Source: Kurthia populi
Lineage (GTDB): Bacteria > Bacillota > Bacilli > Bacillales_A > Planococcaceae
Assembly: GCF_042686175.1 (NCBI RefSeq)
Contig: NZ_JBHUOR010000139.1
Span: 10,989-74,988 of the forward strand
DNA length: 64,000 nucleotides
Direction of reading: 5' to 3'
Part shown: piece after piece, positions 52,165-61,792 of the stretch
Position numbering within the stretch: position 1 is the stretch's first letter
How the letters are laid out: every line of letters starts with the position of its first letter
The notes under the pieces: model-generated
What the model was told of the DNA's origin: nothing
The model's input: only the letters and a program-made list of their open reading frames with translations
Databases searched by the model: none
Program-made: the position numbers and the translations under genes

Positions 52165-53922
52165 TTATAGAATACTTGAATACCCTTTGTAAATAACACC
52201 TGAAGTTGCATCCATAGAAATTTCTTGGCCCTGTTCAATAACAGTTGTTGCGTTCTTTACACCCACAATTACTGGTATACCTAATGATAAACCAACAACT
52301 GCTGCATGAGATGTTAAACCGCCCTCTTCTGTAATTAATCCAGCACATTTTTCAACTGCTGGCATCATTTCACGATCTGAACCAATTGTTACAATAATTC
52401 GACCAGTCGCATCTTCGGCTAAAGCTTCTGCTGCGTTTTTCACTACAAGTGCTTTACCGTTTGTTGCAGCACGACCAATCCCTTGACCTTTTGTGAGTTT
52501 ATCGCCAATCATATGCACTTTCATTAAGTTCGTCGTACCCGCTTCACCAACTGGTACACCTGCTGTAATAACAACTAAATCACCATATTTTACAACATCA
52601 CTTTCAAGTGCTTTCTGTACAGCTAATTCTAAGACTTCATCGGTAGACGTAACTTTTGGCGCTGTTAATGGTTGTACACCCCAAACAAGTGTCAATTGAC
52701 GGCTCGTCACATCAGATGAAGTTACCGCAACAACTGGCACACCAGGACGATATTTCGCGATAGCACGTGCTGTTGCACCACTTTCTGTCGGCGCTAAAAT
52801 AGCTGACACTTGTAAGTTTAATGATGTATACGCAACTGATTGTGCAATTGCTTCTGTCATTGTTGCACCATTTTGTTTGCTACGCGCACGTACGATTTCT
52901 TTGTGATTTAATGTATCTTCAATACGTGATGCAATTTTATGCATTGTTTGAACAGACTCTACAGGGTATAAACCAGCAGCTGTTTCACCAGATAGCATAA
53001 TTGCATCTGTCCCATCTAAAATTGCATTTGCCACATCACTTGCTTCTGCACGTGTTGGACGAGGATTGCGTTGCATTGAATCTAACATTTGTGTTGCTGT
53101 AATGACTGGTTTCCCTAGTTTATTACATTTTTGAATCAAGCTTTTTTGCACGACTGGTACTTCTTCTGCAGGAATTTCTACACCTAAGTCGCCACGTGCT
53201 ACCATTAAACCATCTGAAACTTTTAAGATGCCATCAATATTATCGACACCCTCTTGGTTTTCGATTTTTGGAATAATACGAATATGTGCATCGTGACGTT
53301 CTAATAATTCGCGAATTTCTAATACATCTGATGGACGACGAACGAATGAAGCTGCGATAAAATCAACGCCTTGTTCAATACCAAATTCGATATCTGCCGC
53401 ATCTTTTTCTGTAATCCCTGGAAGTTGAACAGATACACCTGGTACGTTTACACCTTTTTTGTTTTTTAATGTTCCAGCATTTTCAACTGTTGTGTGAATT
53501 AAGCCTTTTTCTTTGTCAGTTCCTGTTACGTGTAATTCGATTAAACCATCGTCTAATAGAATGACAGAACCTTCGTGAACATCCTCAATTAATTTTTCAT
53601 ATGTGATTGAAAATACTTCTGTTGTGCCAAGCACTTCTGTCATTGAAATATCAATTGTTTGACCTGTTACAAGTTCAATCGCGTCATTTTCCATATTATT
53701 TGTACGAATTTCTGGACCCTTCGTATCTAATAAAATACCGACAATTTTGCCTGTTTCTTTTGCGGCTTGACGAATGGCTTGAATACGTGCCGCATGCTCC
53801 TCATGAGAACCATGTGAAAAGTTTAAACGTGCAACATTCATACCTGATTCAATTAAGCTTACTAACGTTTCATGTGATTCACTTGCTGGACCGATTGTAC
53901 ATACAATTTTTGTTTTTCTCAT
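52165..53922 (-). CDS. pyk: Pyruvate kinase
   Basis: Final step of glycolysis. 585 aa: catalytic barrel with RLNFSHG, LDTKGPEIRT, the Mg-binding motif near IIPKIENQEGV and MVARGDLGVEIP, then TQMLDSM. The extra C-terminal phosphohistidine-like domain (about 478-585, with TSHAAVVGLSLGIPVIVG) is typical of Bacillus pyruvate kinases and is why it exceeds 470 aa. Begins 20 bp after pfkA; ends before a strong terminator. Confidence 0.97.
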   Translation of the reverse strand: MRKTKIVCTIGPASESHETLVSLIESGMNVARLNFSHGSHEEHAARIQAIRQAAKETGKIVGILLDTKGPEIRTNNMENDAIELVTGQTIDISMTEVLGTTEVFSITYEKLIEDVHEGSVILLDDGLIELHVTGTDKEKGLIHTTVENAGTLKNKKGVNVPGVSVQLPGITEKDAADIEFGIEQGVDFIAASFVRRPSDVLEIRELLERHDAHIRIIPKIENQEGVDNIDGILKVSDGLMVARGDLGVEIPAEEVPVVQKSLIQKCNKLGKPVITATQMLDSMQRNPRPTRAEASDVANAILDGTDAIMLSGETAAGLYPVESVQTMHKIASRIEDTLNHKEIVRARSKQNGATMTEAIAQSVAYTSLNLQVSAILAPTESGATARAIAKYRPGVPVVAVTSSDVTSRQLTLVWGVQPLTAPKVTSTDEVLELAVQKALESDVVKYGDLVVITAGVPVGEAGTTNLMKVHMIGDKLTKGQGIGRAATNGKALVVKNAAEALAEDATGRIIVTIGSDREMMPAVEKCAGLITEEGGLTSHAAVVGLSLGIPVIVGVKNATTVIEQGQEISMDATSGVIYKGYSSIL

Positions 53923-53942
53923 TCGTTGAACACTCCCGTAAG

Positions 53943-54899
53943 TTAGATGGATAATTCTTTTGATAATTTAAACATTGCTTGATCTAAATGATGTTCTGTT
54001 TCAAATACTTCTTTCAAGTCATAGTCTACCACCGCTTGATTACGAATACCAACGGCACGGCCTCCGACATTATTCATTAACACTTCTACCGCATGTGCAC
54101 CCATCATGCTTGCTAACACACGGTCACGCGCTGTTGGTGAACCACCTCGTTGAATATGACCCAATACAGAAACTCGTGTATCAATACCTTTGTCCAATAG
54201 AATGTTTTTCAGTTCATTCGCTGACATAACACCCTCTGCCACGATAATAATACTATGTTTTTTACCACGTTCTTTACCACGTTGCAAACGTTTGACCATT
54301 TCATCAATATTTGTCGCTTCTTCAGGAACAAGAATGGTTTCTGCACCACCTGCTAAACCTGCCCATAAGGCGATATCTCCCGCGTCACGCCCCATTACTT
54401 CAATAACAAATGTTCGATCATGTGATGTAGCCGTATCTCGGATTTTATCAATTGCTTCAATGACTGTATTTAATGCTGTATCAAAACCAATCGTATAATC
54501 CGTGCCTCGAATATCATTATCAATCGTCCCTGGCACACCTACTGTAGGGAAACCTTTTTCACTCAGTGCTAATGCCCCGCGATAAGAGCCATCTCCACCG
54601 ATTACGACAAGGCCTTCCATACCTGCTGCGCGCATACGCTCAATTGCTTGCAGTTGCGCTTCGTCTTCTTTAAATTCCAATGACCTAGCAGAATGAAGCA
54701 TCGTACCACCGCGTTGGATAATATCCCCAACATCACCGATTTCAAGTAGTTTAAATTCGCCTTCCATCAATCCTTGGTAGCCCTGGTAAACACCAACGAC
54801 TTCCATTTCATGATAAATTGCTTTACGAACAACTGCACGTACGGCTGCATTCATACCTGGTGAATCGCCACCACTTGTTAAAACACCAATTTTCTTCAT
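53943..54899 (-). CDS. pfkA: 6-phosphofructokinase
   Basis: ATP-dependent phosphorylation of fructose 6-phosphate. 318 aa with ATP loop GVLTSGGDSPGMNAAVRA, GGDGSYRGA, catalytic PGTIDNDI with its Asp, MGRDAGDIALW, and the effector-site residues in RGGSPTARDR. Start has AGGAGG. Co-transcribed with pyk. Two stable hairpins lie upstream, after accA. Confidence 0.97.
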   Translation of the reverse strand: MKKIGVLTSGGDSPGMNAAVRAVVRKAIYHEMEVVGVYQGYQGLMEGEFKLLEIGDVGDIIQRGGTMLHSARSLEFKEDEAQLQAIERMRAAGMEGLVVIGGDGSYRGALALSEKGFPTVGVPGTIDNDIRGTDYTIGFDTALNTVIEAIDKIRDTATSHDRTFVIEVMGRDAGDIALWAGLAGGAETILVPEEATNIDEMVKRLQRGKERGKKHSIIIVAEGVMSANELKNILLDKGIDTRVSVLGHIQRGGSPTARDRVLASMMGAHAVEVLMNNVGGRAVGIRNQAVVDYDLKEVFETEHHLDQAMFKLSKELSI

Positions 54900-54935
54900 A
54901 GGATGACCTCCTAATAGTCAGTTAAAACAAAGATG

Positions 54936-54967
54936 GGCTGAACATAGCAGTTTGCTATGACTCAGCC
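54936..54967. other. Hairpin in the accA-pfkA gap, second
   Basis: Imperfect stem of about 14 bp (GGCTGAACATAGCA region with TGCTATGACTCAGCC), 37 bp before pfkA. No strong T-run, so either weak terminator of accA or leader structure of pfkA. Confidence 0.5.
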
Positions 54968-54995
54968 GAATCATTCATCGAGATAATTAGAGCTT

Positions 54996-55015
54996 ATACG
55001 AGAAATATCTCGTAT
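54996..55015. other. Hairpin in the accA-pfkA gap, first
   Basis: Perfect stem ATACGAG/CTCGTAT with a six-base loop. Confidence 0.55.
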
Positions 55016-55074
55016 GAGGTCTAACATCTCTCTCTATGTTCTATCATACCGATTTCTTGTCAGTTTGGAAATAA

Positions 55075-56031
55075 TTATTGTGTAAAAATACCGATTTCTC
55101 GATATTTTTTATATCGGTCCTCAATTAATTCTTCTTTTGAAAGCGCTAACAGCTCTGTTAAGGACTTTTCGAGCGTTTCTTTCACAAATGTAGCTTGCTG
55201 TTTCGGGTCTTTTTGTGCCCCACCTAATACTTCTGGAATAATTTCATCGATAATATGCATATCTTTTAAATCGGGCGCTGTAATACGCATTGCCTCTGCG
55301 GCTTGCTGTGCCTTTGAACCATCACGCCACAAAATAGAAGCTGCCCCCTCTGGTGAAATAACAGAAAATGTTGAATTCGTCAACATATGCAGACGGTTGG
55401 CAACACCTAATGCTAGTGCGCCACCACTTCCCCCTTCACCAATGACAATACTAATTACCGGTACAGTTAAGCCCGCCATTTCGACTAAATTACGTGCAAT
55501 TGCTTCACTTTGCCCACGCATTTCAGCTTGACTACCTGGATAAGCGCCTTTTGTATCAATAAAGCACACAATTGGACGATTAAATTTCTCTGCTTGTTTC
55601 ATTAAGCGTAGTGCTTTGCGATAGCCTTCTGGGTGTGGCATCCCAAAGTTACGACGGACATTTTCTTTTGTATCACGGCCACGTTGATGACCAATAATTG
55701 TAACAGGCACATCGTTCAATGACGCAATCCCACTAACGATTGCTGCATCATCGCCAAACTGACGATCACCATGTAGCTCAATGAAATCATCAAAAATAAA
55801 TTCCACATACTCAAGCGTTGTTGGACGATCTGCCATACGTGCTACTTGCACACGGTCCCAAGGTTTTAAGTTTGTGTAAATATTTTTCTCAAGAACGCTG
55901 AAGCGCTGTTCTAGCTGTGCAATCTCTTCGCTAAAATCTAGCGCTTCTGTTGTCGTTAATTTTTTTAATTCATCAATTTTGGCACGTAGCTCAATTAATG
56001 GTTTTTCAAATGATAACGGTTGCTTAGCCAT
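55075..56031 (-). CDS. accA: Acetyl-CoA carboxylase carboxyltransferase alpha subunit
   Basis: Transfers CO2 from biotin to acetyl-CoA, first step of fatty acid synthesis. 318 aa, starting with the helical N-terminus and including DRPTTLEYVEFIFDDF, IGHQRGRDTKENVRRNFG, CFIDTKGAYPG and IGEGGSGGALALG. Start overlaps accD by 8 bp. Partner of AccD upstream; together they need AccBC from elsewhere. Confidence 0.97.
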   Translation of the reverse strand: MAKQPLSFEKPLIELRAKIDELKKLTTTEALDFSEEIAQLEQRFSVLEKNIYTNLKPWDRVQVARMADRPTTLEYVEFIFDDFIELHGDRQFGDDAAIVSGIASLNDVPVTIIGHQRGRDTKENVRRNFGMPHPEGYRKALRLMKQAEKFNRPIVCFIDTKGAYPGSQAEMRGQSEAIARNLVEMAGLTVPVISIVIGEGGSGGALALGVANRLHMLTNSTFSVISPEGAASILWRDGSKAQQAAEAMRITAPDLKDMHIIDEIIPEVLGGAQKDPKQQATFVKETLEKSLTELLALSKEELIEDRYKKYREIGIFTQ

Positions 56032-56887
56032 GATGTGCTGCCCCTTTCGTATGTAATTTCACAAATGTGCTTAATGTTTGACGCATATTTTTACGTTCGA
56101 TAATGGCATCTAGTTGGCCATGCTCTAATAAAAACTCTGCTGTTTGGAAATCATCTGGTAATTTCTCGCGTACCGTTTGTTCAATCACTCGACGACCTGC
56201 AAAGCCAATTAAAGCTTGTGGTTCTGCTAAATTGATATCTCCTACTGATGCAAAACTTGCTGACACACCACCTGTTGTTGGATGCGTCATTACTGAAATA
56301 AATAATAATCCTTTATCCGCATGACGTTTAAGCGCAACACTTGTTTTTGCCATTTGCATTAATGACAATACCCCTTCTTGCATACGTGCGCCACCACTTG
56401 CTGTGAAAATAATAAACGGTACCCCAAGTTCCGTTGCTGTTTCCACTGCACGTGTAATTTTCTCCCCTACAACTGATCCCATCGATCCCATGCGAAAATG
56501 AGCATCCATTACAGCAACGACTACTTGTTCGCCGCCAATTCTACCTTTTCCTGTAACAATCGCTTCTGTTAAGCCTGTTTTTTGTTGATCAACTTTTACT
56601 TTTTCAAGATAACCCGGAAATTCTAATGGATTGGCTGAATCTAACGCAGCATCTAACTCCACAAATGAGCCTTCATCTAGCGTAATTGCCAAGCGATCTT
56701 GTGCATGCATTTTATGATGATGGCCACAACGGTCGCATACCCCAAATACTTCCGTAAAATCTGCTTTTTTCATTACATGATTACATTTTTCACAGTTTAA
56801 CAAATCTTCCGTTAAACGCGCGTCATCATGCGGCATTGCAAAATGTTTTTTCTTTTTGCCTTTTTTAAAAATCTCTCGAATATTCAT
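56024..56887 (-). CDS. accD: Acetyl-CoA carboxylase carboxyltransferase beta subunit
   Basis: 287 aa with a four-cysteine zinc ribbon CEKC...CDRC (residues about 33-55) and the carboxyltransferase core with FTASGGARMQEG and GFAGRRVIEQTVRE. Start overlaps nothing; it lies 3 bp after the GntR gene, so both are on one transcript. The FadR-type regulator beside it suggests fatty-acid or organic-acid linked control. Confidence 0.97.
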   Translation of the reverse strand: MNIREIFKKGKKKKHFAMPHDDARLTEDLLNCEKCNHVMKKADFTEVFGVCDRCGHHHKMHAQDRLAITLDEGSFVELDAALDSANPLEFPGYLEKVKVDQQKTGLTEAIVTGKGRIGGEQVVVAVMDAHFRMGSMGSVVGEKITRAVETATELGVPFIIFTASGGARMQEGVLSLMQMAKTSVALKRHADKGLLFISVMTHPTTGGVSASFASVGDINLAEPQALIGFAGRRVIEQTVREKLPDDFQTAEFLLEHGQLDAIIERKNMRQTLSTFVKLHTKGAAHHG

Positions 56888-56890
56888 AAA

Positions 56891-57535
56891 CTATCGCTCC
56901 TTCGCTAATGTGTCTACCCATTCCTCATACGCTTCAAGCGCTAAGGCAGGTTGGCCCATTCGTAAATTGCTTAAAAATCGCTCTAAATGAACTTTTTCGT
57001 TCTCCGTCGTAGTACCTTGATACGGACGAAGTGCATATTGATTTAGCAATAACCAAATTTTATAAACAAGACGATTGTTCGTCGCCACAATCATTTCGCG
57101 AATAATATCTTCACGCATGACCGTTTGACCTTCGATTACATTATGTAAAAGACTTTCCCATACCGGCGATTTACATAGGTTTTCATCCAGCGCTACCATA
57201 CAAATAGCATCACGCTCTAAAATGCGCTGTGTTGAAAAAACATAACCACTTTCAGCTTCATCTGGCAAAATAAACTGTGCAAGCACTTCAACAAGTTGGT
57301 GATTACGATAATCCGATAAATAGGTGCCTCCACCCTGGCGCGTTTGAATTAAGCCAAGTAATTCCATACTACGCAGTGCCTCACGAACCGACGAACGCCC
57401 CACACCTAGTCGTTCCGCTAACACACGCTCTGAAGGTAATTTATCACCTGGTTTAATTCCTTCTTCTTGAATAATTCCTTTTAAGTCATTCACTGTTTCA
57501 ATAAACACTTTTGATTTTGATTGATTTTCTGTCAT
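56891..57535 (-). CDS. GntR/FadR-family transcriptional regulator
   Basis: 214 aa. Winged helix (about 10-75, DKLPSERVLAERLGVGRSSVREALRSMELLG), then a helical C-terminal domain of FCD type; metal-ligand histidines of typical FCD domains are not evident. A 21-bp palindrome with GTGGTCTGACCAC core lies 28 bp upstream and fits FadR-subfamily operators, so autoregulation and control of accDA are likely. Target ligand unknown. Confidence 0.85.
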   Translation of the reverse strand: MTENQSKSKVFIETVNDLKGIIQEEGIKPGDKLPSERVLAERLGVGRSSVREALRSMELLGLIQTRQGGGTYLSDYRNHQLVEVLAQFILPDEAESGYVFSTQRILERDAICMVALDENLCKSPVWESLLHNVIEGQTVMREDIIREMIVATNNRLVYKIWLLLNQYALRPYQGTTTENEKVHLERFLSNLRMGQPALALEAYEEWVDTLAKER

Positions 57536-57563
57536 CCCGATCTCTCCTTAGCAAATAGCTAAC

Positions 57564-57584
57564 AAAAGTGGTCTGACCACTTTT
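57564..57584. promoter_or_regulatory. GntR-type operator palindrome
   Basis: Perfect 21-bp palindrome, half AAAAGTGGTC around a central T. The TGGTCTGACCA core is that of FadR-type sites. It lies just downstream of a TATGCT -10 candidate. Confidence 0.75.
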
Positions 57585-57616
57585 TATTAGCATACCGAAA
57601 AATATTCCATTCGTAA

Positions 57617-57646
57617 AGAAAAAACTGTGCCAAAAGCACAGTTTTT
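57617..57646 (-). terminator. Terminator of dnaE
   Basis: Stem AAAAACTGTGC/GCACAGTTTTT with T-run, 16 bp after the dnaE stop. Confidence 0.88.
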
Positions 57647-57662
57647 AATACCTAGTAGTAAT

Positions 57663-60600
57663 TTAAACTTCTAAAATACGTTCAATTTGTTTGATAATGA
57701 GTTGGCTCTTACCATTACGTCGTTCTACTTTACCACGTACAATAACCGTCATCTCTTCTTCAACCCATGACATCACCGCTGCATAATCGCGTGGGAATAG
57801 TGTTGATGAGATACTTCCTTCTTCATCTTCTAATTGCAAAAAGGCCATTGGCTCTCCTTTTTTTGTACGAATCTGTTTTTTACTTTGTATAAGTGCAATC
57901 AATTGAACATGAGAATCTGCATTTGCATAACTAATATCTTTTGTCGTTACACTATCAATACTAAGTGATTTTTTTAACGACATAATAGGATGTGGTGATA
58001 AATAAAACCCGAGCACTTCTTTTTCGTATTCTAGCTTTTGTTTTTCTGTCAGGGCTTCTGCTTTTGCGTACTTAGGTGTTCCAAATAAAGCAATATCTTG
58101 AAAATCTTCACTCTCATCTGCTAAATCTGACTGTAAAGTAGCTTGTGCAATGGCCCCTTTAATCGATGCTAAAAGTACGGCGCGGTCTTTTCCAAATTCA
58201 TCGAATGCGCCCGCTTTAATTAATGGCTCAAGCGCTGCTTCTTTAAATTGTTTTGCTGGAAAATCTGCAGCCATCGCATATAAATTGGTCCATGTAGCAC
58301 GCTCGTTTTTCCGCAAATAATTTAGTTCCTCTAAAAATGCTTTTGGCACGCCCCGTATCGCGCCTAATGCAAAGCGAACATCCCCATTTTCAACATGGAA
58401 TCCCTTGCCACTTTTCGTAATCGATGGTGGTAATAGCTTAATGCCACGCTCCTTTATCTCTTGCATAAAAGCTGTTGTTTTGTCTTTATCTCCAAGAACC
58501 GAAGACAGTAAGGCTGCATAAAAGTATGGTGCAAAATTCGCTTTCAAATAGGCCATTTGATATGTGATTACACTATAGGCAGCAGAATGGGATTTTGGGA
58601 ACCCATAATCCGCAAAACGAACGATTAAATCATAGATATTATTTGCAATATCTTGATCAAAGCCTTGCTTTAAAGCTCCTTTAACGAAATGTGCACGCTC
58701 TTGATCTAATGTTTCACGTTTCTTCTTACTAACTGCTCGGCGTAATAAATCCGCTTCGCCCATGGTAAAACCAGCAAAGCGGCTGGCAATTTGTAAAATT
58801 TGCTCCTGATACACGATGACACCATACGTTTCAGCTAAAATAGGACGCAATGCTTCATGTGGCATTTCGGCCGTTTCTATACCATGCTTACGACGTGCAT
58901 AAATCGGAATAAAATCCATTGGCCCTGGACGATATAATGCATTGATTGCAATAATATCTGTAAACTGCGTTGGTGCGATTTCCCGTAATGCCTCTCGCAT
59001 ACCAGTCGACTCTAACTGGAATACACCTAATGTGTCGCCACGACGTAGCAATTCAAATGTTTTAGCATCATGTAATGGGATTTTTTCGAATTTTAATGTT
59101 TTCCTAGTGTCCGCAAAAATCATATTTCGAATCATTTCAAGGGTTGTTAAATTACGCAAGCCTAAAAAGTCCATTTTTAATAAGCCTACTTGCTCTACTT
59201 CTTGCATTGGCCACTGCGTCAAATACAATCCTTCATGCCCTTTTTCGATTGGCACTGTTTCAACAAGTGGCTCCGGTGACAATACGACACCTGCCGCATG
59301 AGTAGAAGCATTTCGTGGTAGTCCCTCTAAACGAAGTGCTACCGAAACGATGCTGTCATGCTGTGGACTTTGCTCACGCCACTGTCTAAGACCGCCTTCT
59401 GCTAATGCCTGTTTAAGGGTAGAACCTGGCTTAGATGGTACAAGAGAAGATAAGTGTGATAATTCTTCCATTGTTAAGCCAAACATCCGCCCTACATCAC
59501 GTAACACTGCTTTTGCAGACAATGTACCAAATGTAATGATTTGCGATACATAATTTGCGCCATATTTTTCAGCTACATAGTGAATCACTTCTTGTCGACG
59601 ATGATCGGCGAAATCGACATCAATATCCGGTAGCGTCACACGCTCTGGATTTAAAAATCGCTCAAATAATAAGCCATATTTTAATGGATCAATATCTGTA
59701 ATTCGTATTGCATACGCAACAAGGGAGCTTGCTGATGACCCACGACCGGGTCCTGTTAAAATCCCGCGCTTTCTCGCATACTCAATATAATCAGCCACAA
59801 TTAAAAAGTAATCTGCATAGCCCATTTTATTAATAATTGATAATTCATAGCGTAGTCGCTCCGCATAATCCGCTGTAATTTGTCCAAAGCGTTTGACAAG
59901 GCCCGCTTCACATTGCTGTTTTAAGCGACTTTCCGCGGTTTCCGCTTCAGCTAATGGGAATTTAGGCATATGAAATGTCACAGTCGGCAACTCTAATTGG
60001 CAATCTGCTAAAAAATCATACATTTGTGTTTGCCACATGGGGCGATCTATAAACCATTCCGTTAGTTGCTGCGCCGTTGGTACATATTGATAACGAGCGG
60101 TTTCTTCCAATGCTTCTCGCTCATTTAACTTTTGACCACTTTCAATTGCCTGCGCAATTTCAAATGCCAATACATCTTCTTCTTCTAAAAATGTGCTTCT
60201 ATGTGTCGCACCTATCGGTAAATTCAAATTACTACAAAGTTCCTCGTAATACGTTTCTTCTATCGATTTATGCCCCCCAGGACGCGCGACTCCAGCAATG
60301 CAATCTTCTAGCCATAAAGCTTTTAACGTTGCTAAATCTTCTTTCGGGTCACTTAACCATGTTGCATCGCATAATGGTATCATTGCTTTTAATCCTACTC
60401 GGTAGCCTTGTAGCCATTTAAGTGGAATATCTCCATGTTCACGTAACGAACTAGCAGATGATAATTTTAATAATTGCCCATAACCTTGGACATCTTTCGC
60501 ATAAACAATGAGCTGTCTTCTATGTTGTGACACTGTTACATGCAATGTTAAGCCAATAACTGGCGACAAACCTGCATTTTTTAACGCATGCCAAAAAGGC

Positions 60601-60740
60601 AGCACACCATAAAGCTTTGAATTGGTGATTGCTGCCAATTGGACCTGTTGCTGTGTCATTTTTTGTGTCAATTCATCGATACGAATCGTACTTTGTAACA
60701 TATCCGCGGCCGTAACTATTTCTGTATAGACGACGTTCAT
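57663..60740 (-). CDS. dnaE: DNA polymerase III alpha subunit DnaE
   Basis: Replicative polymerase that extends primers on the lagging strand in Firmicutes. 1025 aa, slightly short for the family. The PHP domain (about 1-200) has lost its metal ligands: the start reads VVYTEIVTAADML where HxHxxYS is usual, and AAITNSKLYG where TDH is usual. The polymerase core is complete: GPGRGSSASSLVAYA, the catalytic PDIDVDF and KMDFLGLRNL. HhH, then an OB domain at the end (QLEDEEGSIS). Start fixed at 60740 by AAAGAGG 8 nt upstream. Confidence 0.95.
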   Translation of the reverse strand: MNVVYTEIVTAADMLQSTIRIDELTQKMTQQQVQLAAITNSKLYGVLPFWHALKNAGLSPVIGLTLHVTVSQHRRQLIVYAKDVQGYGQLLKLSSASSLREHGDIPLKWLQGYRVGLKAMIPLCDATWLSDPKEDLATLKALWLEDCIAGVARPGGHKSIEETYYEELCSNLNLPIGATHRSTFLEEEDVLAFEIAQAIESGQKLNEREALEETARYQYVPTAQQLTEWFIDRPMWQTQMYDFLADCQLELPTVTFHMPKFPLAEAETAESRLKQQCEAGLVKRFGQITADYAERLRYELSIINKMGYADYFLIVADYIEYARKRGILTGPGRGSSASSLVAYAIRITDIDPLKYGLLFERFLNPERVTLPDIDVDFADHRRQEVIHYVAEKYGANYVSQIITFGTLSAKAVLRDVGRMFGLTMEELSHLSSLVPSKPGSTLKQALAEGGLRQWREQSPQHDSIVSVALRLEGLPRNASTHAAGVVLSPEPLVETVPIEKGHEGLYLTQWPMQEVEQVGLLKMDFLGLRNLTTLEMIRNMIFADTRKTLKFEKIPLHDAKTFELLRRGDTLGVFQLESTGMREALREIAPTQFTDIIAINALYRPGPMDFIPIYARRKHGIETAEMPHEALRPILAETYGVIVYQEQILQIASRFAGFTMGEADLLRRAVSKKKRETLDQERAHFVKGALKQGFDQDIANNIYDLIVRFADYGFPKSHSAAYSVITYQMAYLKANFAPYFYAALLSSVLGDKDKTTAFMQEIKERGIKLLPPSITKSGKGFHVENGDVRFALGAIRGVPKAFLEELNYLRKNERATWTNLYAMAADFPAKQFKEAALEPLIKAGAFDEFGKDRAVLLASIKGAIAQATLQSDLADESEDFQDIALFGTPKYAKAEALTEKQKLEYEKEVLGFYLSPHPIMSLKKSLSIDSVTTKDISYANADSHVQLIALIQSKKQIRTKKGEPMAFLQLEDEEGSISSTLFPRDYAAVMSWVEEEMTVIVRGKVERRNGKSQLIIKQIERILEV

Positions 60741-60759
60741 CGTATCAACCTCTTTTCTT

Positions 60760-61689
60760 TTACTGCTGTTTACATAACGCTTCAATCGCTTGAATAACAT
60801 CATCCGCTTCTGACCAATCATAAATCGTCGCACCCGCTGCTACAGGGTGACCACCTCCGCGGAACTGTTTCGCAATTGTGTTGATTACTGGGCCTTTTGA
60901 ACGTAAACGAATACGAATTTGATCGTCCTCTTCTACAAACATTGCCCATGCAACAATACCTTTTGCATTTCCTAGTGAAGGGACAAGATTATTGGTTTCC
61001 TCAACCGTTACATCAAACTGCGCTAATAGCTCCTTCGTTAGCTTGATGTATCCTGCACCATTGTCGTCCATTGAAAAGTTTTGATAAATATAACCTTGTA
61101 GTTGTAATACATTGCATGATACTTCATACATGCCATTAAATAATGCCGAGCGGTCAAAATCATAGTCAATTAATTCTGCAACTGTATTAAATGTTAATTC
61201 AGTTGTACTTGGATATTGGAAACGCCCTGTATCCCCTACAATTCCGGCGAATAAATAACGTGCTGATTCAGCGGTTAATGTCCATTCAGCTGTTTTAGCC
61301 AAATCAAAAATCATTTCTGAACATGAGCTCGCATCCGTATTCACCCAGCGCATATCACCATACTTATCTTCATTTGGATGATGATCAACCTTAATTAAAT
61401 AAGCACCCGTTGTATAACGTTGATCGTCTACACGGTCTGTATTCGCTGTATCCGTTACAATAACTAATGCTCCCTCATATGCTGCATCATCTACGCCTGT
61501 TGGTTTCCCTAAATAATCAAGCGGTGCACTATGTAAGCCTGTCGTATAAATCATTTTATGTGGATAGTTCGTGCGTAGTAATGATGCTAATCCTAATTGT
61601 GAGCCATATGCATCTTCATCTGGACGTACATGACGATGAATAATAATCGTATCATATTGTTCAATTTTCTCGATAATCTCTTGCTTCAT
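60760..61689 (-). CDS. nrnA: Oligoribonuclease/pAp-phosphatase NrnA
   Basis: DHH-DHHA1 protein that degrades short RNAs and pAp. 309 aa: IIHRHVRPDEDAYGSQ in place of the common HxxPDGDA (the aspartates are kept), the DHH motif VDHHPN, and the C-terminal DHHA1 loop FRGGGHPVAAG. Nineteen bp before dnaE and probably co-transcribed, as in B. subtilis ytqI-dnaE. Confidence 0.94.
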   Translation of the reverse strand: MKQEIIEKIEQYDTIIIHRHVRPDEDAYGSQLGLASLLRTNYPHKMIYTTGLHSAPLDYLGKPTGVDDAAYEGALVIVTDTANTDRVDDQRYTTGAYLIKVDHHPNEDKYGDMRWVNTDASSCSEMIFDLAKTAEWTLTAESARYLFAGIVGDTGRFQYPSTTELTFNTVAELIDYDFDRSALFNGMYEVSCNVLQLQGYIYQNFSMDDNGAGYIKLTKELLAQFDVTVEETNNLVPSLGNAKGIVAWAMFVEEDDQIRIRLRSKGPVINTIAKQFRGGGHPVAAGATIYDWSEADDVIQAIEALCKQQ

Positions 61690-61743
61690 AAAATCATCTC
61701 CCTAACATCTTTTTCTTTCATTTTAAAGGAAAACCTTGGTATT

Positions 61744-61786
61744 AAAAAGTAGGCAACCTCGATAAAGTCGAAATTGCCTACTTTTT
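61744..61786 (-). terminator. Terminator of ytoI
   Basis: Long stem AAAAAGTAGGCAA...TTGCCTACTTTTT with inner TCGA pairing and minus-strand T-run. Confidence 0.9.
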
Positions 61787-61792
61787 TATGTT

